The notes: generated by a model from the letters alone, not told the origin. DNA of 7,645 bases from Candidatus Altarchaeales archaeon (GCA_016867655.1 VGJA01000046.1:1-7645); one strand, 5' to 3'; positions 1 through 6,460 are shown, numbered from the stretch's first letter. Translations and numbers: made by a program.

Positions 1-1
1 G

Positions 2-496
2 ATAATTGGAATTGGAGAAGTTGGACTAGACTACTGCTGGATTAAAGACGTAAAGCTGAGAGAACTGGAAAGAAAAAACTTTGAAAAATTCATACAGCTT
101 GCTGTCGAGCTCGGCCTCCCGCTTGTGGTTCATTCAAGAGACGCTGAGGAAGACTGCATCAGCATGCTTGCAAAACACGGCAAAAAAGCTTTATTGCACT
201 GCTTTTCCGGAACAATAGAGCAGGCTGAGAAAGCAATAAAATTCGGTTGTTTGATTTCGATTCCAGCCAATGTCGCCCACTCAAAACAGAAGCAAAATCT
301 CGCCGAAAAACTACCTTTAGAGTCAATAGTCCTGGAAACTGACGCACCCTACCTGTCGCCAACTCCAAAAACAAGAAACGAACCGGTTAACATAAAAAAG
401 AGCGTTGAAAAAATAGCTGAACTAAGGAAAGTGAATGCTGAAGAGGTTGAAAAGGCAACAACAGAGAATGCAAAAGGATTCTTCAAAGTAGGATAA
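2..496 (+). CDS. tatD: TatD family metal-dependent hydrolase (DNase), 3' part only
   Basis: The last 164 residues of a TatD-type hydrolase are visible; the reading frame is open to the left edge, so the start lies outside the window. TatD proteins are usually about 250-260 residues, so roughly 90 are missing, including the N-terminal HxH metal motif. Visible family motifs, numbered from the first visible residue, are GEVGLDY with the metal-ligand Glu at 6, HSRD with His44, HCFSG with His66, and ETDAPYLSP with Asp114. These are the conserved metal and active-site positions of this amidohydrolase-fold TIM barrel. Family members are cytosolic, divalent-metal-dependent nucleases linked to DNA repair or degradation; the exact substrate here cannot be told. 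GTG at 125 is an internal codon, not the start, because conserved sequence continues upstream. The stop codon directly abuts the 7-base tandem array. Confidence 0.93.
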   Translation: MIGIGEVGLDYCWIKDVKLRELERKNFEKFIQLAVELGLPLVVHSRDAEEDCISMLAKHGKKALLHCFSGTIEQAEKAIKFGCLISIPANVAHSKQKQNLAEKLPLESIVLETDAPYLSPTPKTRNEPVNIKKSVEKIAELRKVNAEEVEKATTENAKGFFKVG

Positions 497-542
497 TTCA
501 GTTCTCGGTCTTCAGTACTCAGTCTTCGGTTTTCAGTTTTCC
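497..542. repeat. Tandem array of 7-base units, consensus YTCRGTN
   Basis: Six consecutive heptamers with no insertion or deletion run from 497 to 538: TTCAGTT, CTCGGTC, TTCAGTA, CTCAGTC, TTCGGTT, TTCAGTT. A partial unit (TTCC) follows to 542. The array begins at the first base after the tatD stop codon. The + strand is pyrimidine-rich. Only positions 1, 4 and 7 vary, and positions 1 and 4 vary by transitions only. The form resembles the short heptanucleotide tandem repeats described in cyanobacterial genomes, but I claim no homology. Function is unknown; it lies in the probable 3' untranslated region of tatD. Confidence 0.8.
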
Positions 543-552
543 ATATCCGAAC

Positions 553-562
553 TTTTTGTTTT
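553..562 (+). terminator. T-rich stretch, possible terminator for tatD
   Basis: TTTTTGTTTT lies about 57 bases after the tatD stop, between the two tandem arrays. Archaeal RNA polymerase often terminates at T-rich non-template tracts without a strong hairpin, so this is the best terminator candidate in the gap. The assignment is inferred from position and composition only. Confidence 0.35.
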
Positions 563-571
563 CAAACACAA

Positions 572-662
572 GGAAACCATGAAAACCGCGGAAATCATGG
601 AAACTTGAAAACCATGAAAACCGTGAAAACCCCGGGAAACCGAAAACGGGAAACAGGAAACC
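572..662. repeat. Degenerate 9-base tandem array, consensus about GRAAACCNN
   Basis: About eleven units can be read: GGAAACCAT, GAAAACCGC, GGAAATCAT, GGAAACTT, GAAAACCAT, GAAAACCGT, GAAAACCCC, GGGAAACC, GAAAACGG, GAAACA, GGAAACC. The first seven are mostly nine bases; later ones shrink to six to eight. A 15-base exact direct repeat (574-588 and 609-623) is contained within it. The + strand is purine/A-rich and contains almost no T. The array ends immediately before the A-rich element and TATA box of purM. It is not plausibly coding: it is a low-complexity stretch and the unit length is not kept. It differs in sequence and period from the heptamer array just upstream. Confidence 0.75.
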
Positions 663-677
663 AAAATAGTTTATATC
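663..677 (+). promoter_or_regulatory. Archaeal core promoter of purM (BRE-like plus TATA box)
   Basis: TTTATATC at 670-677 is a good archaeal TATA box, preceded by an A-rich BRE-like element (AAAATAG, 663-669). The box centre is about 26-27 bases upstream of the ATG at 700, the usual distance to the transcription start. The message is therefore predicted to begin at or within a few bases of the start codon (leaderless). Confidence 0.65.
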
Positions 678-699
678 TGCGATTACCTATATCTTGAAA

Positions 700-1761
700 A
701 TGGATAGGAAGCCAGTTCATGCAGTTGAAAAGATTGAGAAGACAGTAAAACCCACAACCTACGCCAAGGCTGGCGTTGACATCAGAAGGGAAAACCAGAC
801 CATCAAGGGCATTGTGAACTGGGCTGAAAAGACATTCAAATTCAGGGAAGGCAAAGTAGGCCAACCTTTGTCTGGAATAGGGACTTTTGCAAACATGATA
901 GACTTGGGCGACAACCGCGCTTTAGTCGTTTGTTCAGACGGAGTCGGAAGCAAAGTCGTGGTTGCCCAGGAGTTGGAGAAATACGATACAGTTGGGATAG
1001 ACGTGGTTGCGATGAACGTCAACGATGCGATATGTGTCGGGGCTGAACCGATAACCATGGTTGATTACCTGGCGATGGAAGAATCCAATCCAGAGTTGGC
1101 CAGTGAGATAGCCAAGGGGATGTATGAAGGCGCCAAGCAAGCTGGAATAGCGATTGTCGGCGGTGAAACAGCCTGCCTGCCGGACATGATTAAAGGATTG
1201 AAAAACAGGGGCTTTGACCTGGCTGCAGCAGTTGTTGGGATAGTAGACAAAGACAAGATAATAACTGGAGAAAAGATTGTCCCAGGAGACAAGGTGATAG
1301 GTTTTGAAAGCAATGGGATACACAGCAACGGTTTGACTTTGGCGAGAAAAGTCCTGCCAGTCACCATGTGGACCAAGCTTCTTGAACCCACAAGGATTTA
1401 CGTTCCTGAAGTATTGCAGTTGAAAAAAGAGTTTGAAGTCAAAGGCATGGCAAACATCACTGGAGGAGGAATGGCAAACCCGTTGAGGATAACGAAATAC
1501 GGCTACCACCTGGACAACCTACCTGAACCTCAAATGATATTCAAAAAAATCCAGGAGCTTGGAAAAATAAGCGATGAAGAAATGTACACGACATTCAACA
1601 TGGGAACAGGATTCACAATGGTTGTAAGCGAGAAAGATGCCTTAAGTATGAAAAAGAAGTACGGCCAGGAATACAGACTGGACATAATAGGCACTGTGAT
1701 TCAAAAACACCACACCAAAATAACAAGAGGCGAGAAGACCATAATACTGGAAGAGCAATAG
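700..1761 (+). CDS. purM: Phosphoribosylformylglycinamidine cyclo-ligase (AIR synthase)
   Basis: PurM closes the imidazole ring of FGAM with ATP to give AIR, a cytosolic step of de novo purine synthesis. The 353-residue product has the family landmarks in order: TYAKAGVDI (20-28), the nucleotide-binding CSDGVGSK (78-85), GIDVVAMNVND (99-109) with GAEP (114-117), GGETACLPDM (154-163), SNGIHSNG (204-211), PTRIYVPEVL (230-239), NITGGGM (252-258) and MYTTFNMGTG (295-304). Length matches the usual 340-350. A longer reading from TTG at 694 is possible, but the TATA box at 670-677 puts the transcription start near 700, so I choose the ATG there. The gene appears to be a single transcription unit behind the tandem arrays; the next gene, ilvE, has its own TATA-like box 9 bases after this stop. 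No other purine gene is in the window. Confidence 0.96.
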   Translation: MDRKPVHAVEKIEKTVKPTTYAKAGVDIRRENQTIKGIVNWAEKTFKFREGKVGQPLSGIGTFANMIDLGDNRALVVCSDGVGSKVVVAQELEKYDTVGIDVVAMNVNDAICVGAEPITMVDYLAMEESNPELASEIAKGMYEGAKQAGIAIVGGETACLPDMIKGLKNRGFDLAAAVVGIVDKDKIITGEKIVPGDKVIGFESNGIHSNGLTLARKVLPVTMWTKLLEPTRIYVPEVLQLKKEFEVKGMANITGGGMANPLRITKYGYHLDNLPEPQMIFKKIQELGKISDEEMYTTFNMGTGFTMVVSEKDALSMKKKYGQEYRLDIIGTVIQKHHTKITRGEKTIILEEQ

Positions 1762-1769
1762 TAATCGTT

Positions 1770-1777
1770 CTTATACG
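1770..1777 (+). promoter_or_regulatory. TATA-like box of ilvE
   Basis: CTTATACG in the 45-base purM-ilvE gap is centred about 33 bases upstream of the ilvE ATG. This predicts transcription starting around 1800 and a leader of only about 0-7 bases. It is a plausible archaeal promoter, though read-through from purM cannot be excluded. Confidence 0.45.
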
Positions 1778-1806
1778 ACAAAAACCCAAGATATGAAAGA
1801 GTAAAA

Positions 1807-2724
1807 ATGCCAATAAACAAAGTCGACAAAATCTGGATGAACGGCAAACTGGTCAACTGGGATGACGCTAAAATACACGTCTTAACCCACGCCCTGCACT
1901 ACGGTTCAGGAGTCTTTGAAGGCATCAGATGCTACAAAACCAGCAAAGGACCTGCAGTATTCAGACTAAGGGAGCATATGGAAAGACTGCACGATTCAGC
2001 AGAAATCTATTTGAAGAAGGTTCCTTATTCAGTTGAAGAACTGTGCAAAGCAACAAAGGAGTTGATTAAAGCCAACAAGCTGGATTCCTGCTACATACGC
2101 CCGATAGTCTACCGCGGTTACGGCGAAATGGGATTAAACCCGTTGAAGGCTCCGATAGACACGGCGATAGCAGTCTGGAGTTGGGGCACTTATCTAGGAG
2201 AAGAAGGATTGAAAAACGGGATTAGGGCTAAAATATCGTCTTTCGTCAGAATAGACCCTAATGTTTTGCCGCCAAGAGCCAAGGCGACAGGCCAGTACAT
2301 AAACAGCATACTGGCAAAGATGGAGGCCTTGGACTGCGGTTATGACGAGGCGATACTTCTTGATGGCAGAGGGATGATTTCAGAAGGGCCTGGAGAAAAC
2401 ATATTCATAGTAAAGGATAACATAATCTACACTCCGCCCATGCACGCAAGCATACTGCCGGGAATAACAAGAGACTCAGTCATAAAGATTGCGAAAGACT
2501 TGGGGATGAATTTGCACATAACAGACGTTGACCGCGGGCTTTTGTACACTGCAGACGAAGCCTTCTTCACAGGAACAGCCGCAGAACTAACTCCAATAAG
2601 AGAAGTCGACGGCCACAAAATAGGAAAGCCAGGTCCGTTAACAAGGAAACTGCAGGAAAAATTCTTTGAAATAATAAAAGGGCAAGACAACAAATACGAA
2701 CACTGGCTGGACTACGTCAAATAA
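1807..2724 (+). CDS. ilvE: Branched-chain amino acid aminotransferase
   Basis: IlvE is a fold-type IV PLP enzyme that transfers amino groups between glutamate and the keto acids of leucine, isoleucine and valine in the cytosol. The 305-residue product aligns over the whole family length: [22 protein letters not shown] near the N-terminus, GVFEGIR (35-41), [15 protein letters not shown] (96-110), and [13 protein letters not shown] (155-167). Lys159 is the expected Schiff-base lysine and carries the same number as in the E. coli enzyme. EGPGENIF (193-200) and the PLP-phosphate-binding region [12 protein letters not shown] (253-264) follow. The C-terminus YEHWLDYV is also characteristic. The ATG at 1807 is the first sensible start and agrees with the upstream TATA-like box. 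D-amino acid and aminodeoxychorismate lyase relatives share the fold, but the length and C-terminal motif favour IlvE. It converges on pyrH with a 4-base gap. Confidence 0.95.
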   Translation: MPINKVDKIWMNGKLVNWDDAKIHVLTHALHYGSGVFEGIRCYKTSKGPAVFRLREHMERLHDSAEIYLKKVPYSVEELCKATKELIKANKLDSCYIRPIVYRGYGEMGLNPLKAPIDTAIAVWSWGTYLGEEGLKNGIRAKISSFVRIDPNVLPPRAKATGQYINSILAKMEALDCGYDEAILLDGRGMISEGPGENIFIVKDNIIYTPPMHASILPGITRDSVIKIAKDLGMNLHITDVDRGLLYTADEAFFTGTAAELTPIREVDGHKIGKPGPLTRKLQEKFFEIIKGQDNKYEHWLDYVK

Positions 2725-2728
2725 AGGT

Positions 2729-3394
2729 TTAGTTGATAATAGTTCCTGTGAAACGTTTCCCTTCAACAGCTTTCTTGAGGTTGCCAAGATTCCGGCCGTC
2801 CAGTATCAAAGTCTTTATCTTGTGTTTTTTGATTGTGTTGACCGCCAGCTTGTCTATCAAAGCGTATTTGCCAGGAGTCTGAGGGAGCTTGGAGATTATG
2901 GCTGAAAGCTCTTTAGCGGTTATTTTTTTCAGTAATCTGGCTTTCGGGTTTTTCCTTGGGTCTTCCTCATAGACTCCTTTGATGTTGGAAGCGTTAACCA
3001 ATAAGTCAGCTTTCATCATGACTGCAATCTCTGCAGCGACGGCGTCAGTCGAATGTCCGGGAGTCGTTCCGCCTGTGACAACGATTTTTCTTGTGCGAAG
3101 GTCTGGCTTGGAAGCATTCCAAACGTATTCAGCCTTGTTGCCCAAGGCGGCTGAGAGAAGCATCGCATTGAGATACGTTGCCTTTATGCCAAAATAGTCC
3201 AACATGTCCCGCGACCGGGTGAATTTCCTGGCTGCTTGGATGTATTTTCTAGCCAGCCTGCCGCCGCCCACAACGACCGCAATCTTATGCTTTAGGGAAA
3301 GTTGCTTTAGGAGGGAGCAGAATCTCTCAATGAACCTGATGTCTATCTCCTCTGGACAAACCAGGGAACCTCCGACAGAAAAAACAATCTTCAA
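2729..3394 (-). CDS. pyrH: Uridylate (UMP) kinase, archaeal type
   Basis: PyrH phosphorylates UMP to UDP with ATP, feeding UTP and CTP synthesis. The 221-residue protein belongs to the amino acid kinase superfamily. Visible motifs are VGGSLV (7-12) for phosphate binding, VVGGGRLAR (41-49), DYFGIKATYLNAMLL (66-80), TGGTTPGHSTDAVA (107-120), which is characteristic of the archaeal UMP kinase subgroup, and NASNIKGVYEEDP (134-146) near the nucleotide site. Length fits the archaeal family (about 225). The start codon is TTG (3394-3392): an in-frame TAA lies only 9-11 bases upstream, the next Met is residue 64, and MKIVFSVGGS matches the expected family N-terminus. An A/T-rich box about 30 bases upstream suggests a leaderless message. 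It is transcribed divergently from the PfkB kinase. Confidence 0.93.
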   Translation of the reverse strand: MKIVFSVGGSLVCPEEIDIRFIERFCSLLKQLSLKHKIAVVVGGGRLARKYIQAARKFTRSRDMLDYFGIKATYLNAMLLSAALGNKAEYVWNASKPDLRTRKIVVTGGTTPGHSTDAVAAEIAVMMKADLLVNASNIKGVYEEDPRKNPKARLLKKITAKELSAIISKLPQTPGKYALIDKLAVNTIKKHKIKTLILDGRNLGNLKKAVEGKRFTGTIIN

Positions 3395-3442
3395 CTTGGT
3401 ATATTATTAAGCCGCTATTGTAATAAAATAAACCGTTGGGGT
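3395..3442. promoter_or_regulatory. 48-base divergent promoter region, pyrH (-) and PfkB kinase (+)
   Basis: Both flanking genes start here and read outward. For the + strand gene, GTATATTATT (3399-3408) is the strongest TATA-like box; its centre is about 39 bases before the ATG at 3443, predicting a leader of roughly 12 bases. For the - strand gene, the complement of 3422-3429 (ATTTTATT) is centred about 30 bases from the TTG start, predicting almost no leader. The boxes are interleaved, so the two promoters may compete or be co-regulated. GGGGT directly before the + strand ATG is too close to act as a normal Shine-Dalgarno site. Confidence 0.5.
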
Positions 3443-4348
3443 ATGACTTCAGACAAACTGGATTTGCTGGTTTTCGGCGACACCGCCATAGACTACTTTT
3501 ACGAAGTGGAAAAGCTGCCGAAGCTTAACGAAGCCTCGGACGTGAAATACGGCAGAAGATTCTACGGTGGCATGGGAGCCAACACCGCAGTGGTTGCCAA
3601 CGCGCTCGGACTGAAAGTCGGATTGATGAGCGTCATCGGAACAGACGCTGAAGACTACAGAGCGTATCTTGAAAACCTAGGCATCAAGATTTACTTGAAA
3701 GGAATCTTCGGCGACACGACGAAATCAATGTTCTTCAAGAATAATGGGGATGAAATAAGTTTCTTCCATAAGGGAGTCACTGAAAAGCTTGATGAATTGG
3801 ATATTGAAAAAGAATTTGGCCTGAACGTCTTCAAAAAAGCAGACGCAATTTACATGGGAAGGACTTACTTGAAGCTGCAAAGGCAGGTTGTCAGATACTG
3901 TAAAGACAAGATGAAAATCTACAACCCAGGCTACGGAGTCTTCAATTTTGAAAGAATGCCTAAAGACTTTGAGATGATAGTCAGAAACGTGGACATACTG
4001 ATTTTAAATAAGCACGAATTGGAGCACTTGGAAAGCTTAGGCTTCAACCTCAGGAAAACCAAGGGGCCGAGCACTTTCATCATAACCAAAGGGGGCAAAG
4101 GCTGCTCAATCTACAGCAAAACGACTGAAGTGGACGTCGGCGCTTTCAAGACAAAATTGGTTGACGCTTCAGGCGCTGGAGATGCCTTCAATGCAGGCTT
4201 CATAACCGCACTGCTGAAAGGCCATAAGATTTACGACGCCGTTAAGATTGGAAATGCAACAGCCTCCTTCGTTGTTGAGGAATGGGGCTGCCAGACCAAC
4301 CTTCCAACGTGGAGCAAGGTTTTAGAAAGGAAAAACCAAATACTATGA
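3443..4348 (+). CDS. PfkB/ribokinase family kinase, substrate unknown
   Basis: This 301-residue protein is a PfkB-fold small-molecule kinase. It shows the N-terminal beta strand with FGDTAID (11-17), GGMGANTA (42-49), equivalent to the first family signature with its diglycine, NKHELE (189-194), equivalent to the N-x-x-E magnesium motif, ITKGGKG (214-220), and the second signature DASGAGDAFNAGF (241-253). Asp247 is the expected catalytic base and the GAG its anion hole. All catalytic elements are intact. Family members phosphorylate ribose, other sugars or nucleosides; archaeal members include broad nucleoside kinases and cytidine or guanosine kinases. The adjacent UMP kinase makes a nucleoside substrate attractive, but this is inference and sugar kinases fit equally well. 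The ATG at 3443 is followed directly by the expected N-terminal strand. The gene is probably co-transcribed with the membrane protein 3 bases downstream. Confidence 0.9.
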   Translation: MTSDKLDLLVFGDTAIDYFYEVEKLPKLNEASDVKYGRRFYGGMGANTAVVANALGLKVGLMSVIGTDAEDYRAYLENLGIKIYLKGIFGDTTKSMFFKNNGDEISFFHKGVTEKLDELDIEKEFGLNVFKKADAIYMGRTYLKLQRQVVRYCKDKMKIYNPGYGVFNFERMPKDFEMIVRNVDILILNKHELEHLESLGFNLRKTKGPSTFIITKGGKGCSIYSKTTEVDVGAFKTKLVDASGAGDAFNAGFITALLKGHKIYDAVKIGNATASFVVEEWGCQTNLPTWSKVLERKNQIL

Positions 4349-4351
4349 GAA

Positions 4352-5401
4352 ATGACAGGCGAATGGCACGCTGTTGAGGTTTTGGACAAGGCATTAGGCA
4401 TGACAAACCAGCTTCTGTTTGAGAAATTCAACCTAAACCTCTGGCTCAAGCTGGCGTTCATAGTCTTCCTGATAACCGGCAGCTTCAGCTTGAATGGAAT
4501 CAGCAATTTCATAGACAAAGACTCTGATGCTAAATATATTCCAGTGATAGTGATAATTCTCGCAGTCTCACTTGTGATTGGACTTGTTTTTGCTTTCATA
4601 AGGGCAGTAGCCCAGTTCATGTTCATAGAAAGTTTGACAACAAAAGGTGTTGAGATAATAAAGGGCTTCAAGAGGAACTTAGACAGCGGATTCAACCTAT
4701 TTTTGTTCAACATCGCATTCTTTTTGATTGCAATCATACTGATAATGGCGATTATCATCCCTGTAATATTTCTCATGTTTGTAGGTATTGTAAGCTCAAA
4801 CGCCCTGATAATCATCCCAATCATTCTGCTGACAGTGGTCGTGGTGTTGGCGGTGAGCATAGTATTAAGCCTCGTCGGCATGCTCAACACCGACTTTGCC
4901 ATAGTATTAATGCACAAAGAAAGAGAGGGCATGGTAAACGCCTGGAAAAGGCTTTTGGGTTTGGTTAAGAAAGATGGAAAACAATTTGCGGTTTATACTG
5001 CATTAAAGATTGCCCTCGCAGTTCTGGCTTCGATGATAGAGATGGTTGTGTCCATCGTATTGCTCATAGCCTATCTTGTATCAATGCTCATTATTGGAAT
5101 ACTGCTCGGAGTTATAGCATACAGCGGCGGCATTGACTTTGGAAAATCCCTCCTAATTTGGGTGCCTGCAATAATAATTGCTATTATAGGCTTTGTCATA
5201 ATGTCCTATGTATACTCTGTGATAGTGCTGCCCATTTACGTTTTCTTCAGGTATTACAGCCTGCTGTTTTTAGGTAGAATAGAGCCAGCGGTAAATTTGA
5301 TGGGAGAACAAAGAACAGCCAGGACAGAGGAAGAAAAAACAGTAGAAAGCAGTCCTGCAGGCGGGAAGAGAAAGCCAAGGAGGAAGCTGAAAGTACACTG
5401 A
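4352..5401 (+). CDS. Multi-pass membrane protein of unknown function
   Basis: The 349-residue product is strongly hydrophobic, with about six to seven likely membrane segments near residues 30-50, 62-87, 118-146, 149-179, 211-258 (one or two) and 267-298. An amphipathic N-terminal stretch (HAVEVLDKALGMTNQLLFEKF) leads into the first segment through NLWLKLAF. This layout recalls archaeal integral membrane proteins of the DUF7544 kind, a tentative link made from pattern memory only. A soluble loop (187-210, with HKEREGMVNAWKRLLGL) separates the two halves. The tail from about 312 is hydrophilic and ends in a very basic stretch (GGKRKPRRKLKVH), probably cytoplasmic by the positive-inside rule. 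No transporter signature, catalytic motif or cleavable signal peptide is evident. The ATG at 4352 lies 3 bases after the PfkB kinase stop, with no room for a promoter, so co-transcription is likely. Confidence 0.85.
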   Translation: MTGEWHAVEVLDKALGMTNQLLFEKFNLNLWLKLAFIVFLITGSFSLNGISNFIDKDSDAKYIPVIVIILAVSLVIGLVFAFIRAVAQFMFIESLTTKGVEIIKGFKRNLDSGFNLFLFNIAFFLIAIILIMAIIIPVIFLMFVGIVSSNALIIIPIILLTVVVVLAVSIVLSLVGMLNTDFAIVLMHKEREGMVNAWKRLLGLVKKDGKQFAVYTALKIALAVLASMIEMVVSIVLLIAYLVSMLIIGILLGVIAYSGGIDFGKSLLIWVPAIIIAIIGFVIMSYVYSVIVLPIYVFFRYYSLLFLGRIEPAVNLMGEQRTARTEEEKTVESSPAGGKRKPRRKLKVH

Positions 5402-5408
5402 GACTGCA

Positions 5409-5422
5409 CTGAGTTCTCGGTA
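5409..5422. repeat. Two-unit copy of the 7-base repeat upstream of argC
   Basis: CTGAGTT and CTCGGTA match the YTCRGTN heptamer consensus seen at 497-538, with one mismatch in the first unit. The shared string AGTTCTCGGT is identical over 10 bases at 500-509 and 5412-5421. As in the larger array it follows closely on a stop codon (5401). Its right end overlaps the start of the argC TATA-like box. With only two units, chance cannot be excluded. Confidence 0.4.
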
Positions 5423-5428
5423 TTTATT
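5421..5428 (+). promoter_or_regulatory. TATA-like box of argC
   Basis: TATTTATT is centred about 28 bases upstream of the ATG at 5453, predicting a leaderless argC message. It separates argC transcription from the kinase/membrane-protein unit, which ends at 5401. Confidence 0.5.
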
Positions 5429-5452
5429 CCACCAAAGCCTAGTTTTAATGCA

Positions 5453-6460
5453 ATGGATGCAACCATCGTAGGCGGCTCAGGTTATACTGGAGGTGAATTA
5501 CTCCGAATACTTGTTAGACACCCTAAAGCAGGGAACATCACTGTGACTTCAACGCAGCACGCAGGCAAAAAGGTGTCTTCAATACACACAAACTTGCGTG
5601 GAGTCTATGACAAGGAGTTCAAGGTGATGAGCGAGAAGACGCTGGATGCTGATGTCGTGTTCCTGGCCACACCCCACGGGGAATCAATGAACATAGCCCC
5701 GAAACTGGTTGAAAAAGGCGTCAAGGTTGTTGACTTGAGCGCAGACTACAGGTTCAAAGACGTCAAAGTGTATGAACAATTTTACGGCAAGCATGCAAGC
5801 CCGGGATTGTGCAGGCAAGCGGTCTATGGCCTACCTGAGATAAACAGAAGTAAAATAAAGAAGACGCAATTGGTTGCAAACCCAGGCTGCTACCCGACTT
5901 CAGTGATATTAGGAGTATTACCGCTTAAGGGAATGAACCTCAAGATTGAGAAAGTCACTGTAGACTCTTTTTCTGGCACTTCAGGCGCTGGAAGCAAGCC
6001 AACTGAATTCACACACCACAGCGAGGTTGATGAAAATCTCAAAGTTTACAATGTCGGAAAACACCGCCACCGCCCCGAGATGGAAGCAGTATTAAGCGAA
6101 CAACTCAATAAAAAAGTCAAAGTCTCATTCACGCCAACGCTCATACCGGTGATAAGAGGCATACAATCCAACATACATATCAGTGGAAAAAGCAGTATAG
6201 ACATGATGAAACGCTACAAAAAAATCTACAAAAAAGAACCGTTTGTGAGGATAACCGAAATGCCTTACATCAAGAATGTGGCCAACACGAACTTCTGCGA
6301 TATCGGAGTCTGGCAGGACCAAAATGCAGGAGAGGTGACAGTAGTATCGGTCATAGACAACCTTGTGAAAGGGGCTGCAGGGCAGGCGGTGCAAAACATG
6401 AACATAATGCAAAGATTTGAAGAAACAGAAGGGTTGAAAAACATTGCAGGACACCCCTAA
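5453..6460 (+). CDS. argC: N-acetyl-gamma-glutamyl-phosphate reductase (or LysW-linked equivalent)
   Basis: ArgC reduces N-acetylglutamyl phosphate to the semialdehyde with NADPH, the third step of arginine synthesis. The 335-residue protein starts with the Rossmann nucleotide site GGSGYTGGELLRIL (7-20), followed by DLSADYR (94-100), YGLPEI (125-130), the active-site NPGCYPTS with Cys146, SGTSGAG (174-180), GKHRHRPEME (202-211) with the catalytic-region histidines, and KGAAGQAVQNMNI (306-318). Length is typical (about 330-350). The related LysY/ArgC of LysW carrier-protein pathways catalyses the analogous reaction. This protein has THH (187-189), recalling that branch, but also the CYPTS motif of classical ArgC, so the substrate is undecided; I lean to ArgC. 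The ATG at 5453 fits the TATA-like box; the ATG at 5448 is out of frame. No other arginine or lysine gene is in the window. Confidence 0.92.
   Translation: MDATIVGGSGYTGGELLRILVRHPKAGNITVTSTQHAGKKVSSIHTNLRGVYDKEFKVMSEKTLDADVVFLATPHGESMNIAPKLVEKGVKVVDLSADYRFKDVKVYEQFYGKHASPGLCRQAVYGLPEINRSKIKKTQLVANPGCYPTSVILGVLPLKGMNLKIEKVTVDSFSGTSGAGSKPTEFTHHSEVDENLKVYNVGKHRHRPEMEAVLSEQLNKKVKVSFTPTLIPVIRGIQSNIHISGKSSIDMMKRYKKIYKKEPFVRITEMPYIKNVANTNFCDIGVWQDQNAGEVTVVSVIDNLVKGAAGQAVQNMNIMQRFEETEGLKNIAGHP

Noticed and set aside
497..662. CRISPR array
   Set aside because: There are no repeats of 20 or more bases and no unique spacers of regular length; the units are 7 and 9 bases with no spacers.
694..699. TTG at 694 as the purM start
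   Set aside because: The TATA box at 670-677 places the transcription start near 700, so the TTG would probably lie outside the message; ATG at 700 is preferred.
934..1509. 191-codon open frame on the - strand inside purM
   Set aside because: purM is unmistakable on the + strand over the same bases; the antisense product has no recognisable motif.
4231..4932. Long open frame on the - strand (233 codons) opposite the kinase end and the membrane protein
   Set aside because: It is the antisense shadow of the membrane protein: the repetitive Ile/Met/Thr/Asn composition mirrors hydrophobic codons on the other strand, and it has no family motif.
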